A stretch of 64,000 nt of DNA from NCBI GenBank assembly GCA_012295275.1, contig CM022676.1, forward strand, positions 7,846,531 through 7,910,530, written 5' to 3'. The notes under the pieces were generated by a model. The model had not been told where the DNA came from, ran no database searches, and was given only the letters and a program-made list of their open reading frames with translations. Of the stretch, positions 48,299-60,851 are shown piece by piece. This DNA is from Chrysomallon squamiferum. Lineage: Eukaryota > Mollusca > Gastropoda > Neomphalida > Peltospiridae. The stretch's first letter is position 1, and each line of letters opens with the position of its first letter. The position numbers were made by a program, and so were the translations under genes.

Positions 48299-50446
48299 TA
48301 AATCAGCTAAAATATTAACAAAGTAAATAAATAAATAAATACGTACTTGTAATTTATAAATGGAAGGTCGCAGATGACGTCATAAGTAACACGGGCGTTC
48401 TCTCATTGGCTAATATTAACAGATCACCATGAGGTTCCTATGTGTGTACAGCTGAAAATCCAGATACGAAAAAACTGCCAACAAAACACTTCATTTGACT
48501 GTACATCGTAAATAAGAAACTAATTATAGAAAAAATAAAAATGATAAATTAAACAGACAACTTAGTACTTGTTAGAGGTGTATGTTTAAAATACCAGACA
48601 ACCAGCAATAAGCGTTAAGGTCTGAGACACTTCGTTATGCTATTGATAACATTATGTGTTTATTTATATGTGAGAGTGTCTGGTTATGTGCATGTTTATG
48701 TATGTATGTTTGTATGTATGTATGTATGTATGTATGTATGTATGTATGTATGTATGCTTAATCAAGAAAGTTCAGCAAGTTTTTGTAAATGACTGTTTAT
48801 TCCAAATAAATTTAAAAAGATCTCGTTTTCATTCACAAAATCACGACTGCTCAACGTTACTGAAGCGAGATCATTACACCAGTTGTCATTCCATTCCTGC
48901 AGCAGCATCCTGGCTTTCTGTTTCAACATGACAACGCTAGACTACATACCGCTAGACTAACCACTAATCTTCTTGAGTGGAACCACATCCAAGTGTTGAA
49001 CTGTCCACCAAAGTCCCCTGACTTGTCTCCAACTGAACATTCATGGGATCTACTGGTCTGTAGGGTACGCGAAAACCATCCTCATATCCTTAATGTCCAT
49101 GACCTACAAATTGCTCTGAACCGTGAATGGAACGCAGTTACTGTTCCTGAGACTGATGCTCTCATTAGAAGCATGAGACGACGATGTACTGCTGTCATCA
49201 CTGCCACTGGTGAACAAACATTATTGAAACCCTCACACTATTTTGGTAGATGTACCCCTCCATTTCATTAGTTGACATTAAAGTAACGACGTTGACATCA
49301 TCACAACGTGTTACTGCTGGCTACATTCAGAAATGCTTTATCAACGAAATAATGCTGCAAATATATTCAACGTCCAATCAGGTTGTCTCTATTTCATATG
49401 TTGTACGTAACTGCTAAACAGCATATATATATATATATATCTGCCTATGTATATGCATGTATAAGTACACATACGTTCTTACCTACATAATTATATATTT
49501 ACGGATATCTAGACAGTGAGCTCGTGAATGGATGGATGGATGGAAGGATGTACTGATACAGTGATGTAAAGAAAGAAAGAACAATCAGACAGAGAGACAG
49601 AGGAACATAGAAAGAGTTACAGATGAACATGGAATGGTGAAGAAAATAGAGGTGTATAAAATCAGAATTGTTTAAGTACAAAAATCGGTGGTGAAAGTGT
49701 AAAATAAATATACACAGAGAATAACTAAACTAAAAAATACCTTAACAATAGCAAATAAATAATTGCCTACTCTCTGAAGATATATTAATAATAGGAAATA
49801 TAAATTACCGATGTATTGAAGATATATAAATAATATGTTAATTTAATCTGACATTTTTATTTTCATTGACGAATTTTCAACCCCTGAAGAAGACAGCAAT
49901 CAGTTTGCGCAAGGATTTGGCAGCGGTTTTGGAGCTTCCTCTGCTTTGTTTCTCATCATTATCTTTGGCATTGTTACGCACTTTCGACATAAAATAAGTA
50001 ATTATTTATTTGGTTCTTTGGACGGTTTAATTGGTTGGCTGGTTGGTTGGTTGGTTTAATTGTTTCATTTTTATTTTGTTGTGTTATATTTTATTTTATT
50101 TTACATTCTTCATTTATTTATTCATTCATCCATTTTTTCGTCATTTCATTTATTCGTTAATTCATACTATTGTTTATTTATTATTTTTATGTCTATTTTT
50201 TTGGTTCCTTTATTTATTTTATTATGTATTTAAATTACACTTACCAAAAGAGTAAAGGGGAGATAAATCGAGTCTAATTTACACTATTATCTTAAATAGA
50301 GTTATCAAACCTGTTTTCTACCAAAAATATTTCACGACGATGTCAGTATTTAGGTAGAGTGATTTGAAGAGATAAGTAATACTATACAGATAGAAATAAC
50401 TAGTATTATTACTACACTACTAAGTTCAAGATGATGATAAGGTTAA

Positions 50447-50488
<42 letters not shown>

Positions 50489-52005
50489 AGGAGAAAACAA
50501 CTCAACTTCGAACCAGCTAAGGTAAATTAATTTATTATTATTTTTTACTATTTTTCTTTCTGTAAAATGTATTCATGCTAATGTACGTCTATCTGTATGT
50601 GTCTATGTATATCTCTATGTATGTTTGTAAGTTTATGTATTTATGTGTATATGTATATGTATGTATGAATGTATGTATGTATGTGTGTACGTGCGTAAAT
50701 ATGTAATATATATGTAGTATATAACATATGTATTTATGTATGATTATATGGTATGTATATACGTATGTCTGTTTCCATTCCTTTGTTCGTACTAGGATTA
50801 TCACACCAATGTACATGTAATATATGTTATTTACTTTTGAAAATTCAGAATCAGCCCAAATCGTCATGACTACCACAAAGTAGATCAAGTTTCTGGTAAG
50901 CTGACATATACGCACACACATACACACTTACATACACACATACATACATAATACATACATACATATACATACATATATACATATGTACACACATAAACAC
51001 ATACATTCGTATACATACACATACGCACATACATACATAAACACACATAATATATACACACACAACTATACACATGCAAAGATATATATATATAAACAAT
51101 ACGCACATTCGAACATACATAATAATATTTATATAAACCAAAACATAATATCATTCCATGTTTCAGATGATGAGGAAAGACGAAACGACGTTCCAGATGA
51201 TGTCTTAATGCCTGATAGTAAGTGAACTGATATTAAGAAAGGATAAAGCAGTAAACGAGTATTTTTTGTTGACCATACACTTCTTTAGATAATTTCATGA
51301 ACAATTGAACCAGGTTGTCTTACCGTTATGATGTACAAGAAAGGAAAACGTAACATCCACGATTTTCCAGGAAAGAATTATAAAGAAGAAAACAACTAAT
51401 GTTTGTTAACTAGAGACGATTTTCCAGAAAGAAATGCTATCTATTATTAAAATATAGCCTGCACTATATATATATATATATATATATATAGCTGGATAGA
51501 TAGACAGACATACAGACTGATAGATAGATAGATAGATAGATAGATGGATAGAGAGACAGATAGATAGGTTGACAATCCTTTATCGAAATGTTTCGGAATT
51601 TTCGGATTTAGGTATTTACTGAGATTTATTTTTCATATAGACCTTATATAAACAGCTGCAGGATTTTTTTAAAGTGTCTTTCTTTGAAAAGTTATAATGT
51701 TTCTACTTTTTTAAGAAGAGACAATTTGTAAATGGTTTAAATAAACAAAAGCAAAATAAAAGGAAAAGAAAGATAAAAGATAATAATAGTAATCAAACAG
51801 AAATATGGGTTAAAAATTTAAGTACATGCGTACATTTACACATACACAAACAATACACCGCATATCTGCATACATAAAAACACACATACATACGAGAATA
51901 TATATATCTGTGTGTATCTCTCAAGTCACACATCGATGTATCTGTAGAAACATTTTCTTACAAATGTGTATTATGCATGTGTGTATATATGTAACTATGT
52001 ATCCA

Positions 52006-52083
<78 letters not shown>

Positions 52084-52207
52084 ATTACATCAAATGTTTC
52101 AGAGAATGAGACTGCGCCAGCGGCTGTAAATCAAGATGGAGACAATTCACATTCTTTGCTAGAGGAAAAAGGAAATGATGTCCCAGATGACGTGTTAATG
52201 CCTGATA
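46648..52207 (+). CDS. Gene 3: single-Ig transmembrane receptor, 3' end in gap
   Basis: Exons: 46,648-46,705 signal; 47,513-47,818 V-like Ig; 49,890-49,997 transmembrane; 50,491-50,521 small; 50,849-50,895 tyrosine exon; 51,167-51,217 and 52,103-52,207 tail. Phases agree throughout. A C2-like Ig exon between them is a dead fragment (48,355-48,512) and a Tc1 remnant sits in the same intron. The product would be a short type I receptor with one Ig domain and a tail of which only YHKV keeps a tyrosine motif. The transmembrane exon has lost its normal acceptor (see that entry). The terminal exon is missing, probably in the N run. Partial; it may be functional or in early decay. Confidence 0.55.
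46950..46996. repeat. (TA)n array
   Basis: Dinucleotide run in the first intron of gene 3. Confidence 0.9.
47513..47818 (+). CDS. Gene 3 V-like Ig exon
   Basis: A 306-base open, phase 1-1 exon. FTLTCRAGPADVFSWFV and TVWRCGDDVPRSNEIKLEVR hold both core Cys and the Trp. GYCRWFGAH and YNCSNG hold the extra pair. It is the only plus-strand V-like Ig exon without a frame break. Confidence 0.8.
48257..48297. repeat. (TTA)n array
   Basis: Trinucleotide array upstream of the dead C2-like exon, the same relative position as (ATT)n in genes 1 and 2. Confidence 0.85.
48355..48512 (+). pseudogene. Gene 3 C2-like Ig exon remnant
   Basis: Only the 3' half remains: YKWKVADDVISNTGVLSLAN, then TGA, then GSYVCTAENPDTKK and a shifted end before GTAAAT. 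The 5' half with the first Cys is missing. Confidence 0.75.
48700..48756. repeat. (TATG)n array
   Basis: Perfect tetranucleotide run bordering the Tc1 remnant. Confidence 0.9.
48815..49320 (+). mobile_element. Tc1 transposase remnant (3' half)
   Basis: Homologous to about 16,065-16,560. LNCPPKSPDLSPTEHSWDLL holds the catalytic Glu with the Trp intact, followed by HPHILNVHDLQIALNREWN and SMRRRCTAVITATG. The second Asp motif region is frame-broken and everything upstream is missing. It lies in the gene 3 intron before the transmembrane exon. Confidence 0.8.
49881..49997 (+). CDS. Gene 3 transmembrane exon with displaced acceptor
   Basis: Aligned base for base with gene 1 (7,101-7,217), the acceptor dinucleotide AG reads AA (gaattttcaa). 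The next AG (49,888-49,889) gives an exon from 49,890 in the same phase, nine bases shorter. Helix FGASSALFLIIIFGIVTHF, then RHKI. The stalk keeps EDSNQFAQGFGSG. Confidence 0.6.
   Translation, partial: PLKKTAISLRKDLAAVLELPLLCFSSLSLALLRTFDIK
50450..50521 (+). CDS. Gene 3 small juxtamembrane exon
   Basis: The exon itself is 50,491-50,521 (31 bases, RENNSTSNQL). The acceptor ATTACAG is the end of an (ATT)n array at 50,450-50,489. Phase 1 to 2, as in gene 1. Confidence 0.65.
50849..50895 (+). CDS. Gene 3 tyrosine-motif exon
   Basis: A 47-base exon, phase 2 to 1, encoding ISPNRHDYHKVDQVS. It is homologous to the ITIM exon of gene 1, but the motif is HDYHKV: YxxV with His at -2, outside the strict ITIM pattern. 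Confidence 0.65.
51167..51217 (+). CDS. Gene 3 tail exon 1, shortened
   Basis: A 51-base, phase 1-1 exon, DEERRNDVPDDVLMPD. It lacks exactly 54 bases of the 105-base tail exon, in frame, and with them the Tyr. Confidence 0.7.
51465..51545. repeat. (TA)n and GATA arrays
   Basis: Two microsatellites in the intron between the gene 3 tail exons. Confidence 0.85.
52103..52207 (+). CDS. Gene 3 tail exon 2
   Basis: A 105-base, phase 1-1 exon. NQDGDNSHSLLEEKGNDVPD carries His where gene 1 has Tyr (NLYASI). Acceptor TTTCAG, donor GTAAGT. Confidence 0.7.
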
Positions 52208-52261
52208 GTAAGTGAACTGATATTAATGAATGATAAAGAAGAAAACGAGCAATGTTTGTGA

Positions 52262-52461
52262 NNNNNNNNNNNNNNNNNNNNNNNNNNNNNNNNNNNNNNN
52301 NNNNNNNNNNNNNNNNNNNNNNNNNNNNNNNNNNNNNNNNNNNNNNNNNNNNNNNNNNNNNNNNNNNNNNNNNNNNNNNNNNNNNNNNNNNNNNNNNNNN
52401 NNNNNNNNNNNNNNNNNNNNNNNNNNNNNNNNNNNNNNNNNNNNNNNNNNNNNNNNNNNNN
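52262..52461. other. Assembly gap of 200 N
   Basis: A round-number gap placed where the 3' part of gene 3 meets the copy of 17,750 onward. The true size is unknown and the terminal exon of gene 3 may lie here. Confidence 0.95.
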
Positions 52462-52848
52462 GTAATGTATATTACAGTGCATTGTCCCACACATATTATT
52501 TATTACTTTGCTACCATATTTTATTTACATAGATAAAACTTTAAAAACTTTATACAAAAAACGTTCAGGAGATGTATAAAATACATTTCCACAACAAAAT
52601 AAATATAATTAATATATTTCAGAAACTATTTGAAAAATATCCGTTCTCAAAACTATAAAATAGATAACATTGTAACATTTAATAAAATACACTTGAAGAA
52701 AAATTCATTTGAAAAAAGTTCATTTGAAAAAAACAATACATTTCAAATACTATTTAGAAGGTATCGAAATCTGTAAAAAACGCAACATTTCATTAAAAAA
52801 AAATATAATAATAAAAACAAAAGTAAATAAATAAATAAATAAATAATA

Positions 52849-52926
<78 letters not shown>

Positions 52927-55158
52927 CGTGTATGTATGTCTATGTATGTGTTTATATGTATGCATAAATGAGCGTATGTATGTACGTTTCTAGGAATGTA
53001 CGTTATTCTTTACGCTGTCTATACGTACGTACGTATATATGTATGTATGAATATATATTTATTTATTTATTTGTGTATGTACGTACGTATATATATATAA
53101 TTAATGTGTTTATATGCATAGTATGAATATATATACACACATACGTTGTTCCATACATAATTATATGTTTACACATACTTAGGCAGTGAGCTGGTGAATG
53201 GATGGATGGACGGATATATGGATACAAAAATATAAAGAATATAAGACAAATCAGACAGAGAAACAGAAAAATACAGAATTACAGAAGAAAAAAATAGAGG
53301 AGAGGTGTGTAAAATGAGAATGGCTCAAGTACAAAAATCGATGTAGAAAGTGTTAAATGAAGAAAGACACACAAACAGACGAACAGATTTAGAAGACAAA
53401 AATTAAAACTTTATTTTAGAGTAAGAAGCAAAATTCTAAAATATAACAGATAAATGGAAAATTTGTTTCCTCTCTCCAAGAAAAATATTCACAGAATAGC
53501 GGACACACAAACAAACCTGCTATATGATAAAGTTAGATAATATAATTAACAAAACATAGTACACTCTAGTTTAGTAGTTACTTCTGTTTCCTTTTCCTAT
53601 TTCCTGTTCTAACTGCATGCTCACAATTCGTTTAACACATTTTATATCACTTTAACCAGACACAAATGGAACAATATGCAATTTTTATATATTTATTTTT
53701 GTAATAATTCCTCTTGATAATATGTAAAATCAACAATTTACATCTCCTGTACATTTGTAGAAATAAGAAAACGCGGATAAAGAAAAGAAAAGATGACTAA
53801 AAACGTTTTAGTACAAAAGAGGTAAGTTTAGTAAAAGTTATATTTTAGTAATGCATTAACCGTTCAGGACACGGCAATAAAAATGTAGAAGAAAAGATCA
53901 CCAAACAAATAAATGCAACAACCTTGACCTACAACAGATCTTGGATAGTGTGGAATTGTTTCAGATATTCTTGTTATGTACTACACTGGTCACTAGACAA
54001 AACTGTATTCTCGTCTTGAATTCATAACCTTCCTGGTAATTTACGTCTTATCTAATTTTAATACTTTACCTTGTCATCCACTATCCTGGAAAACAAGTAT
54101 GAACACTGAATCTCCACGGGTTGAACACTTCCTGCCTTTAATTTAATCATTAACCATCCCAAAACAACAACAATAACAACAAAAGTAAGAAGAAAAAACA
54201 ACAACAACAGGAAAAACAAATAAACAGTTAAGAAATCATAGAGGATATAGAAGGACATTTCACTGGAAACATGCAGACAAAGAAACATTATTTTAAAAAA
54301 TCATAATGCACACTATAATACATTATCAGATGTCATTTCTTCATTTGTTTTGACAATAAATATTGTTTTGTAGTTTTGATGTCATAAAATATATTCGTAC
54401 ATTTTAAATACAATCCAACCCGTTTATTTCAATATGAAAAACCCACTCATACGACCTAACTCTATGGAGGGACACTCCTCCAACCTTTACAAAAATCATC
54501 ATAAAATCATCATATTTAACCATTCCTTATTCAGTCATAAACTGAGTATAAAAATATGAAAAACACAAAAGTATCACAAAAACATGAAATCTTGCTTATA
54601 TATTATTTACCAAGCAGTGTTGCAGATGCTGTTGTTGGTATAGTTGTTATAAATATTGTTTTATTCTGCAATTGTCAGCCAGGAATTTCATTTATCATAT
54701 TATACAAGAAAATCGACAATTTCGTGACGTCACCATCCTACATGAGAGAAAAATCAATGCACAACATGCGAATTTGACTAATATTTCACTTCTTGGACAT
54801 CATCACGAGACGTCATTAATCAGATAGATCAAATTTGTTTCTTTTTTTAATGTGTAAGTGTGTAGATACGTTAATTTTACAAGATGAATATCCCGAGATT
54901 TTTACATAGTTACAGATACAATTCACACAATAGTAATGAATGATACAAATTCGCGATTGGCAGCTCATTAAAATGTTTATAACTTTTCTCACAGGTAGCT
55001 ATTGACATAGTTCAAGTCTTGTGTGACTGTAGAAATTGAATATATGAAGTCTTTGTATTTTTGTATAAACATTTAACAATATAATCTTGCTTAATTTTTC
55101 AGGAACGTGCCTTAAGAAGCGTGTGCTTAACAAATAAATTTGTGTTCTTCTTTATCGT
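52462..55158. repeat. Duplicated non-coding flank, copy 3
   Basis: Paralogous to 17,750-20,580, including (AG)n at 52,855-52,921. No exon seen. Confidence 0.75.
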
Positions 55159-55247
55159 TTAATCAGTATTCTGCAGGAGAGGGTCATGTCCGAACACAGG
55201 ATAATATGGATTCTCTGTATCTTCGCGTGCAGCTGATGTTTGATAGT
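55159..55247 (-). pseudogene. Orphan terminal tail exon
   Basis: YQTSAAREDTENPYYPVFGH then DPLLQNTD and TAA. Its first half equals gene 2, but a small insertion has shifted the C-terminal frame, so YVTLSCRRNE is lost. Together with 56,247 and 57,043 it forms a tail without an ectodomain. Confidence 0.65.
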
Positions 55248-55456
55248 CTGAAACATGGAAAGAAATTATGTCTTAGTTTATATAAAAGTTGTCATGCGCG
55301 GAGCAAAATAATAATCGAAATAATGTGTGTATGTGTGTGTGTATATATATAAATAAATACACACTAGCGCTTACACAAACACATTATATTTGTCTATATA
55401 CATATAGAGAGATAAGAATGTGTTTCTATAGCTGTATTGATGTGTGTCTGTATGTA

Positions 55457-55489
<33 letters not shown>

Positions 55490-56246
55490 GCATATGCATA
55501 TATAAGTATGTATTTATGTACATATATGTATGTATATATGCATGCATGTACGTATGTGTCTGTATATATGTATGTATGTATTAAATTTTATCAGAAAATC
55601 GGTTAGAAACTAAAATTCCTTTAGACTTGATTTGTTTTTTTTCTGTAAACTATCACAGGAAATGCTGTTACAGAACTTTTCATATTAGTCTGTAAGTTAA
55701 AATCTTATTTCTTCGTCAATCTCCAAAATATTTTTTATCTCTCTGTATCTATTTTCCCGATTCAACATTTATTCCAAATTGTTTTTGTGGTTATAATGTG
55801 CGAATGCAAAACGCTTCTGAGACGAATCTAAAAAGGTCAGTTTCAGTTTCTGAACTTAGAATAATAGTTTGCTCTACTGGGATTATTTCAAAATGATCGT
55901 CCAGTATATGGCCAGGTAGGTCAAAACTTATGGCGACAGGAATGTCAACTTCATCCATAATATCTTATTTGTGACAAACAGTTCTAACTCGTAACATATT
56001 TTTTATGGCGAACACATTTCATTTTTTTTTTTCATAACTTGCATATTAGGAAATACACAACATTTCTGAAATCACAGTCCAAGTTAGTTTGGATTTTTAT
56101 TTCAGTTTTTGTTTGTTCTGTACTGAATTTACAGTGAGATTTTATTAACCTTGTTTAATTTTTTTAACAAAGGGTCTTACGAAGTCTGTGATTAAGAAAC
56201 TATATTTGTTTTCTTCTTTACGATTCATTAATATCAATTCACTTAC

Positions 56247-56351
56247 TGTCAGGCGGTATAACGTTTTCTGGGACGTCATTTCGTCTTTCCTCTGTAGAAG
56301 AATATGGATTCTCTGTGTCTTCATGTTCAGCTGCAAGCGCAGTCTGATTAT
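56247..56351 (-). pseudogene. Orphan cytoplasmic-tail exon
   Basis: 105 bases: NQTALAAEHEDTENPYSSTE then ERRNDVPENVIPPD. Tyr is kept but position +3 is Thr. Splice sites are intact. Confidence 0.65.
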
Positions 56352-57042
56352 CTGAAACGTGGAATCAAGTTATGATTTCGTTTACATAAAAATTGTTATG
56401 TGCAGAGATAAAAATTAAAATATATGTGTGTATTTGTGTGTGTGTGTGTGCAGTTGTGTTTGTGTGTGCCTCTGTGTTTTTGTATGTGAGTACATACATG
56501 CATATATATATATATATATATATACACAAACATACGCAGAAACAAATGCATATCATATAATTCAAAAAGTCAATATGTTTAAGTGTATATTTTTGCATAT
56601 ACGTCATCTCTCGCATATCTATCTATGCATATACACGTAAGAAGGTGTTTCTATATATACATCGACATGTAAATGTGTATGTGTATACAGGTGCACATAC
56701 TATGTATGCGTATATATGCATATAATATATGTATATGTCTATGAATGTATGTATGTATGCATGCATTTATGTATGTTTGTGAATTTTAGGATTTGAATAT
56801 TCTCTGTCTTATATACATCTAAATAGACTCTGCACATAGGCAATATTCGGTAAAATATGTTGCTGAATAACCGATGGTAATCATCGCTGTTTATATTTGT
56901 GTGTGTGTGGGTGTGTATGTATGTAAATGTGTGTTTGTGTTCATGTAAATATATATATTTATGTAAGTGTGTGTTATGTGCGTCTGTATGGATGTATTTG
57001 TTTGTGCATGTATGTGTGTGTATGTGTCTGTGTTGAACTTAC

Positions 57043-57089
57043 CAGAATCCGGAGCAATACTGTAGGAAACATGTTGATTTGTGCTGATT
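57043..57089 (-). pseudogene. Orphan tyrosine-motif exon (decayed ITIM)
   Basis: 47 bases: ISTNQHVSYSIAPDS. It is the same as 1,641-1,687 except Ser for Phe at -1. VSYSIA has Ala at +3. Confidence 0.65.
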
Positions 57090-57489
57090 CTGATATTTAA
57101 CACACACACACATACACATAAAATACATACATACGTACATATATTTATCACTATCTGAGTTAATGTCATTTAGCAATTGTGAAATCTGGGTGGAGTCAAC
57201 ATTATGTTTGGATGATGATTAAGTCCTGGAAAGCAGAACAGTTGGATAATGTTTGTAATGATGTAGTGTAAGATAATTCAGTGTTAATTAGTACGTGTAT
57301 CACTGTGTAACAACAGGCAGATACTGTACCGCAGTATATTTTAATACAGTGAATTTATGATTACGCTGATAGGACCAGTTTATAAATAAGATTATGATTT
57401 AGTAACATTTGATTTTTATATTCTATTCCTAACCAGCTTAGACTTAGGTTTTCTCTGTATAATTTGTTTATACACTAAACTTCGATAGC

Positions 57490-58319
57490 TTCACTCAGTG
57501 ACGCAAAACAGTGTCTAGATTGAACTGGAATGAAGTACAGTGATAATAATATTACTTAAAGTTATATCACACAATATAATAAGATACTTTACAATATAAT
57601 ATAATATTGCACGATATGATATCATAAAAACACAATAGAAAAAATACAGTAACTTGACAGAAACAGTATGAGGTGTTTGGGGTTAGAGTTTTTTGTTCGT
57701 CTTCTTTCATCCATGGCTGGTTTTAAACAGACTTGTAGAGATACAATATATGAAATTAAAACAAACCGTGTCATGTCATGTGGTAAGAAACAAAACTGAC
57801 AAACTGCCAAATTCAAAATGGTCGCCTTTATCTCTTTGCAACACCCAGTTTATTATGAAATATCATCTGAGAATTTGCACAAACATTTTTCATTATTAAA
57901 AATGAACGCACACACACACACACACACAAATCTGTGTTTGTATATATATATATACACACACACACACATACACATGTAAAGATGAACATACGCACATGCA
58001 CATGTATTTACTCACCTACTTACTCACAAAAAAAAAGAAAAAACACATTCAGCATACATATATACATGGATACATACTACATACATACATACATACGTAC
58101 GTAAGCACTTATCTGCAAACACATTGCTATAATATAAATAAATACATACGTACATATATACAGACAGGCATAACCTCCCAAAAAACATTACCCCCACAAA
58201 TAAACCAAAAAAAAAACCCCTCCAAAAACGTACTGGACAAGTATTCAAAATATAACGGGAGTAACCCTGATAAGCCGGGAAAAGTAATAATAATAATAAT
58301 CATAGTAATAATAATAGTA

Positions 58320-58412
<93 letters not shown>

Positions 58413-58430
58413 GAACGAAAAGAAAAAAAC
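57490..58430 (+). repeat. Composite repeat with R1 and (ATA)n
   Basis: R1 at about 57,640-57,910, CA/TACA tracts and (ATA)n at 58,285-58,407. Copy of 2,100-3,045 and 31,005-31,900. Confidence 0.75.
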
Positions 58431-58444
58431 AAAGAAGAAAAATC

Positions 58445-59280
58445 ATCCAGAGGTTGAATAACAGGTACAGGCTGAAAACTTAGTAAATGTTATTGTGAGA
58501 AATGAGTTTTGAAAGAAAATAAGACAGAACAATAACAAATCACTATACACACAAATAGTTTACGAAAAGTCGTTGAATATTTTGATATCAGAGACTGGAG
58601 TATGTTGAGAATGGTACAACAGATACGTCGATTACAGAAACTAATAGAAACATTGTTATTTCGCATATTTTTATATAATTATGTACGTTATAGGTGTATG
58701 AATACACACACGGATTTAGATGTATACTAAAAAAATAAGAATACAGCATGCACGCACACACACACTCACACATTCTTATATAACCGAACAAAATAGAAAG
58801 AATATGCTACACAATAACTTGGCAGAAAGAACATTAGGTGTTTTGGGTTACATCTTTTGTGCGTCTTCTTCCATTCATGGCTGGTTTTGAATAGAGTGTA
58901 GAGTTACAAATATCACAGTAAAACGGGTCCGTCTTGTCATGACAGAACAAACTAAACTTGACAAACCGCCAAATTGAAAATGGCCGCCATTTATCTCTTT
59001 AATTTGCAGAACCCAGTTTGTTATGAAATATGACGTGAAAATTTGGAAAAACATTTCTTATTATTAAATATGAATAAAATCGCACACACACACACACATA
59101 CACACACACATATGCGAATGTACTTATATACATATGTACATAAACGAACATACGCACATACACATATATTTACTTACCTCCTTACATAGATAGGTACATA
59201 CAAAAAAAAAAAAAATAATAATTTAAAAAAAACACCACAAACAAACACCTTCAGCATACATACATGCACACATACATTCA
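58445..59280 (+). repeat. Composite repeat R2 + R1
   Basis: R2 at 58,445-58,780, R1 at 58,795-59,085 and a TACA-rich part to 59,280. Confidence 0.7.
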
Positions 59281-59379
59281 GTGAATTTAATTTATTAATA
59301 AAAATGTATAACAACCCAGAGGTTAATTTAAATATATTTACATTTTATTTTATTTTATTTTATTTATTTATAATTTAAG

Positions 59380-59701
59380 GTCAGTATTATATGTTAACAA
59401 CATCAGACAGATGGGCAGTTGTTGGATCACTTTTGACTTCCACTTGTCGAGAAATTCGTTCACCGATTCTTTGTTTTATTATTGCTTGGTTTGTGAATAA
59501 CACTCAATGCAAGATGCATGAACTAGATGGAAAATGTCAGTGTCGTTTTCTTAATGAACATTCAGAGGAATAAATTTTTTAACTGTCTTTTTGAACGAAT
59601 CATTCTCATAGTAAAGTCTGTCAAAATCAGTCAACATGAAACAGTATGGAGATATGATGAATATGGACGACGAAACAATGAAATAAAACTCGAAGTGAGA
59701 G
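59380..59701 (+). pseudogene. Decayed V-like Ig exon (head P3)
   Basis: 322 bases with the shared one-base insertion; an additional TAA lies just before it (EEstop). LTSTCREIRS, QCRFLNE and TVWRYDEYGRRNNEI remain. No signal exon was found upstream. Confidence 0.7.
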
Positions 59702-60139
59702 GTAAAATTAACTTTATTTTTAATATTATTACTATACGTATTGTATTTAAAAAAAAAGAAGGAAAAAACAAAACAAGAAACAACAACAACAACAAGTTCG
59801 TCAATTTCGGTATGAAGCATTTGCCTCATTTGCTTCAGTGTTGTTACGGCCATATATGTATACTTTTATATATATGTGTGTCTGTATGTATGCGTATGTG
59901 TATGTGTACGTGAGCACACATGTAGAATCATATGTTCTTTTATAGATAATTACATATTTACAAATACTTAGGCAGTGAGTTGGATGGACGGATGGATGGG
60001 CAGAATGATCGAAAGAATGAAAGAAACAAATGAACATTGGCAGAGTATTGTCTACGAGCAAAGTCTAACCAGACGTAAATAAGACAAAGAACATTCCGAT
60101 CCTAAAATACATATTACATACTTGCCAGTGACAGGTTTC

Positions 60140-60765
60140 CTATGTAAATAGATGCACGTGAAAATTACAAAAGACAAAGAACGCAATACGACGTGGGAAG
60201 CGATGATTACCTGCGATTACTGAGAAACCTTTTGACATAAAAAATAAGATCCACGCAAAATTATAAAAAACAAAGAACGGCGTGCTTCGTGGTAGAATAT
60301 AAAATCTGATAATACATATTTGCCGGTGCAAGGATTAACACAAAACAATAGATTCACGAAAGCATTACAAATGACAAAGGAAGACGTACGACGTGGGAAG
60401 TATTCGATCTGATTATCCCCAGATTAACTGCACAACCATTACTTTTTTTGTTTTTGTTGTCTGATTAGGTTACACGTAGACAATATTCGGTGACGTCATC
60501 CATCTTCGAGGTGCATTATGATTACTCTCGGTCTAAAATAGCGTTCGTCGCGCTGAAGAGCGGTCACGTTTTAGTCAGCTGACCGTTACGTCATTGTTTA
60601 GGTCGTTTCGAACATGTCCGAAGATTTCCGAGTCTGTCATTTTCTGATAGAGGTCTTGGGGTTCGTCTTGTCGTGTATGTACAAGTAAATAGTACTTTTT
60701 ATACGCTACCAGCGAACTGCTGAAGTCAGTCGAGTGGTTCTAGTATATTATAGATATTATTTTAC
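60140..60765 (+). promoter_or_regulatory. Minisatellite plus promoter-like block of head P4
   Basis: Minisatellite to about 60,460, then the block with TGACGTCA at 60,491-60,498. Composite repeat with double R1 (about 60,775-61,780) separates it from the signal exons. Confidence 0.5.
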
Positions 60766-60774
60766 TGGGATTAA

Positions 60775-60808
60775 AACGGATTTAGATATATACTCAAAAA
60801 GTAAGAAT

Positions 60809-60851
<43 letters not shown>

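Noticed and set aside
52131-52536. ORFs spanning the N run
   Set aside because: Artefacts of reading through undetermined bases.
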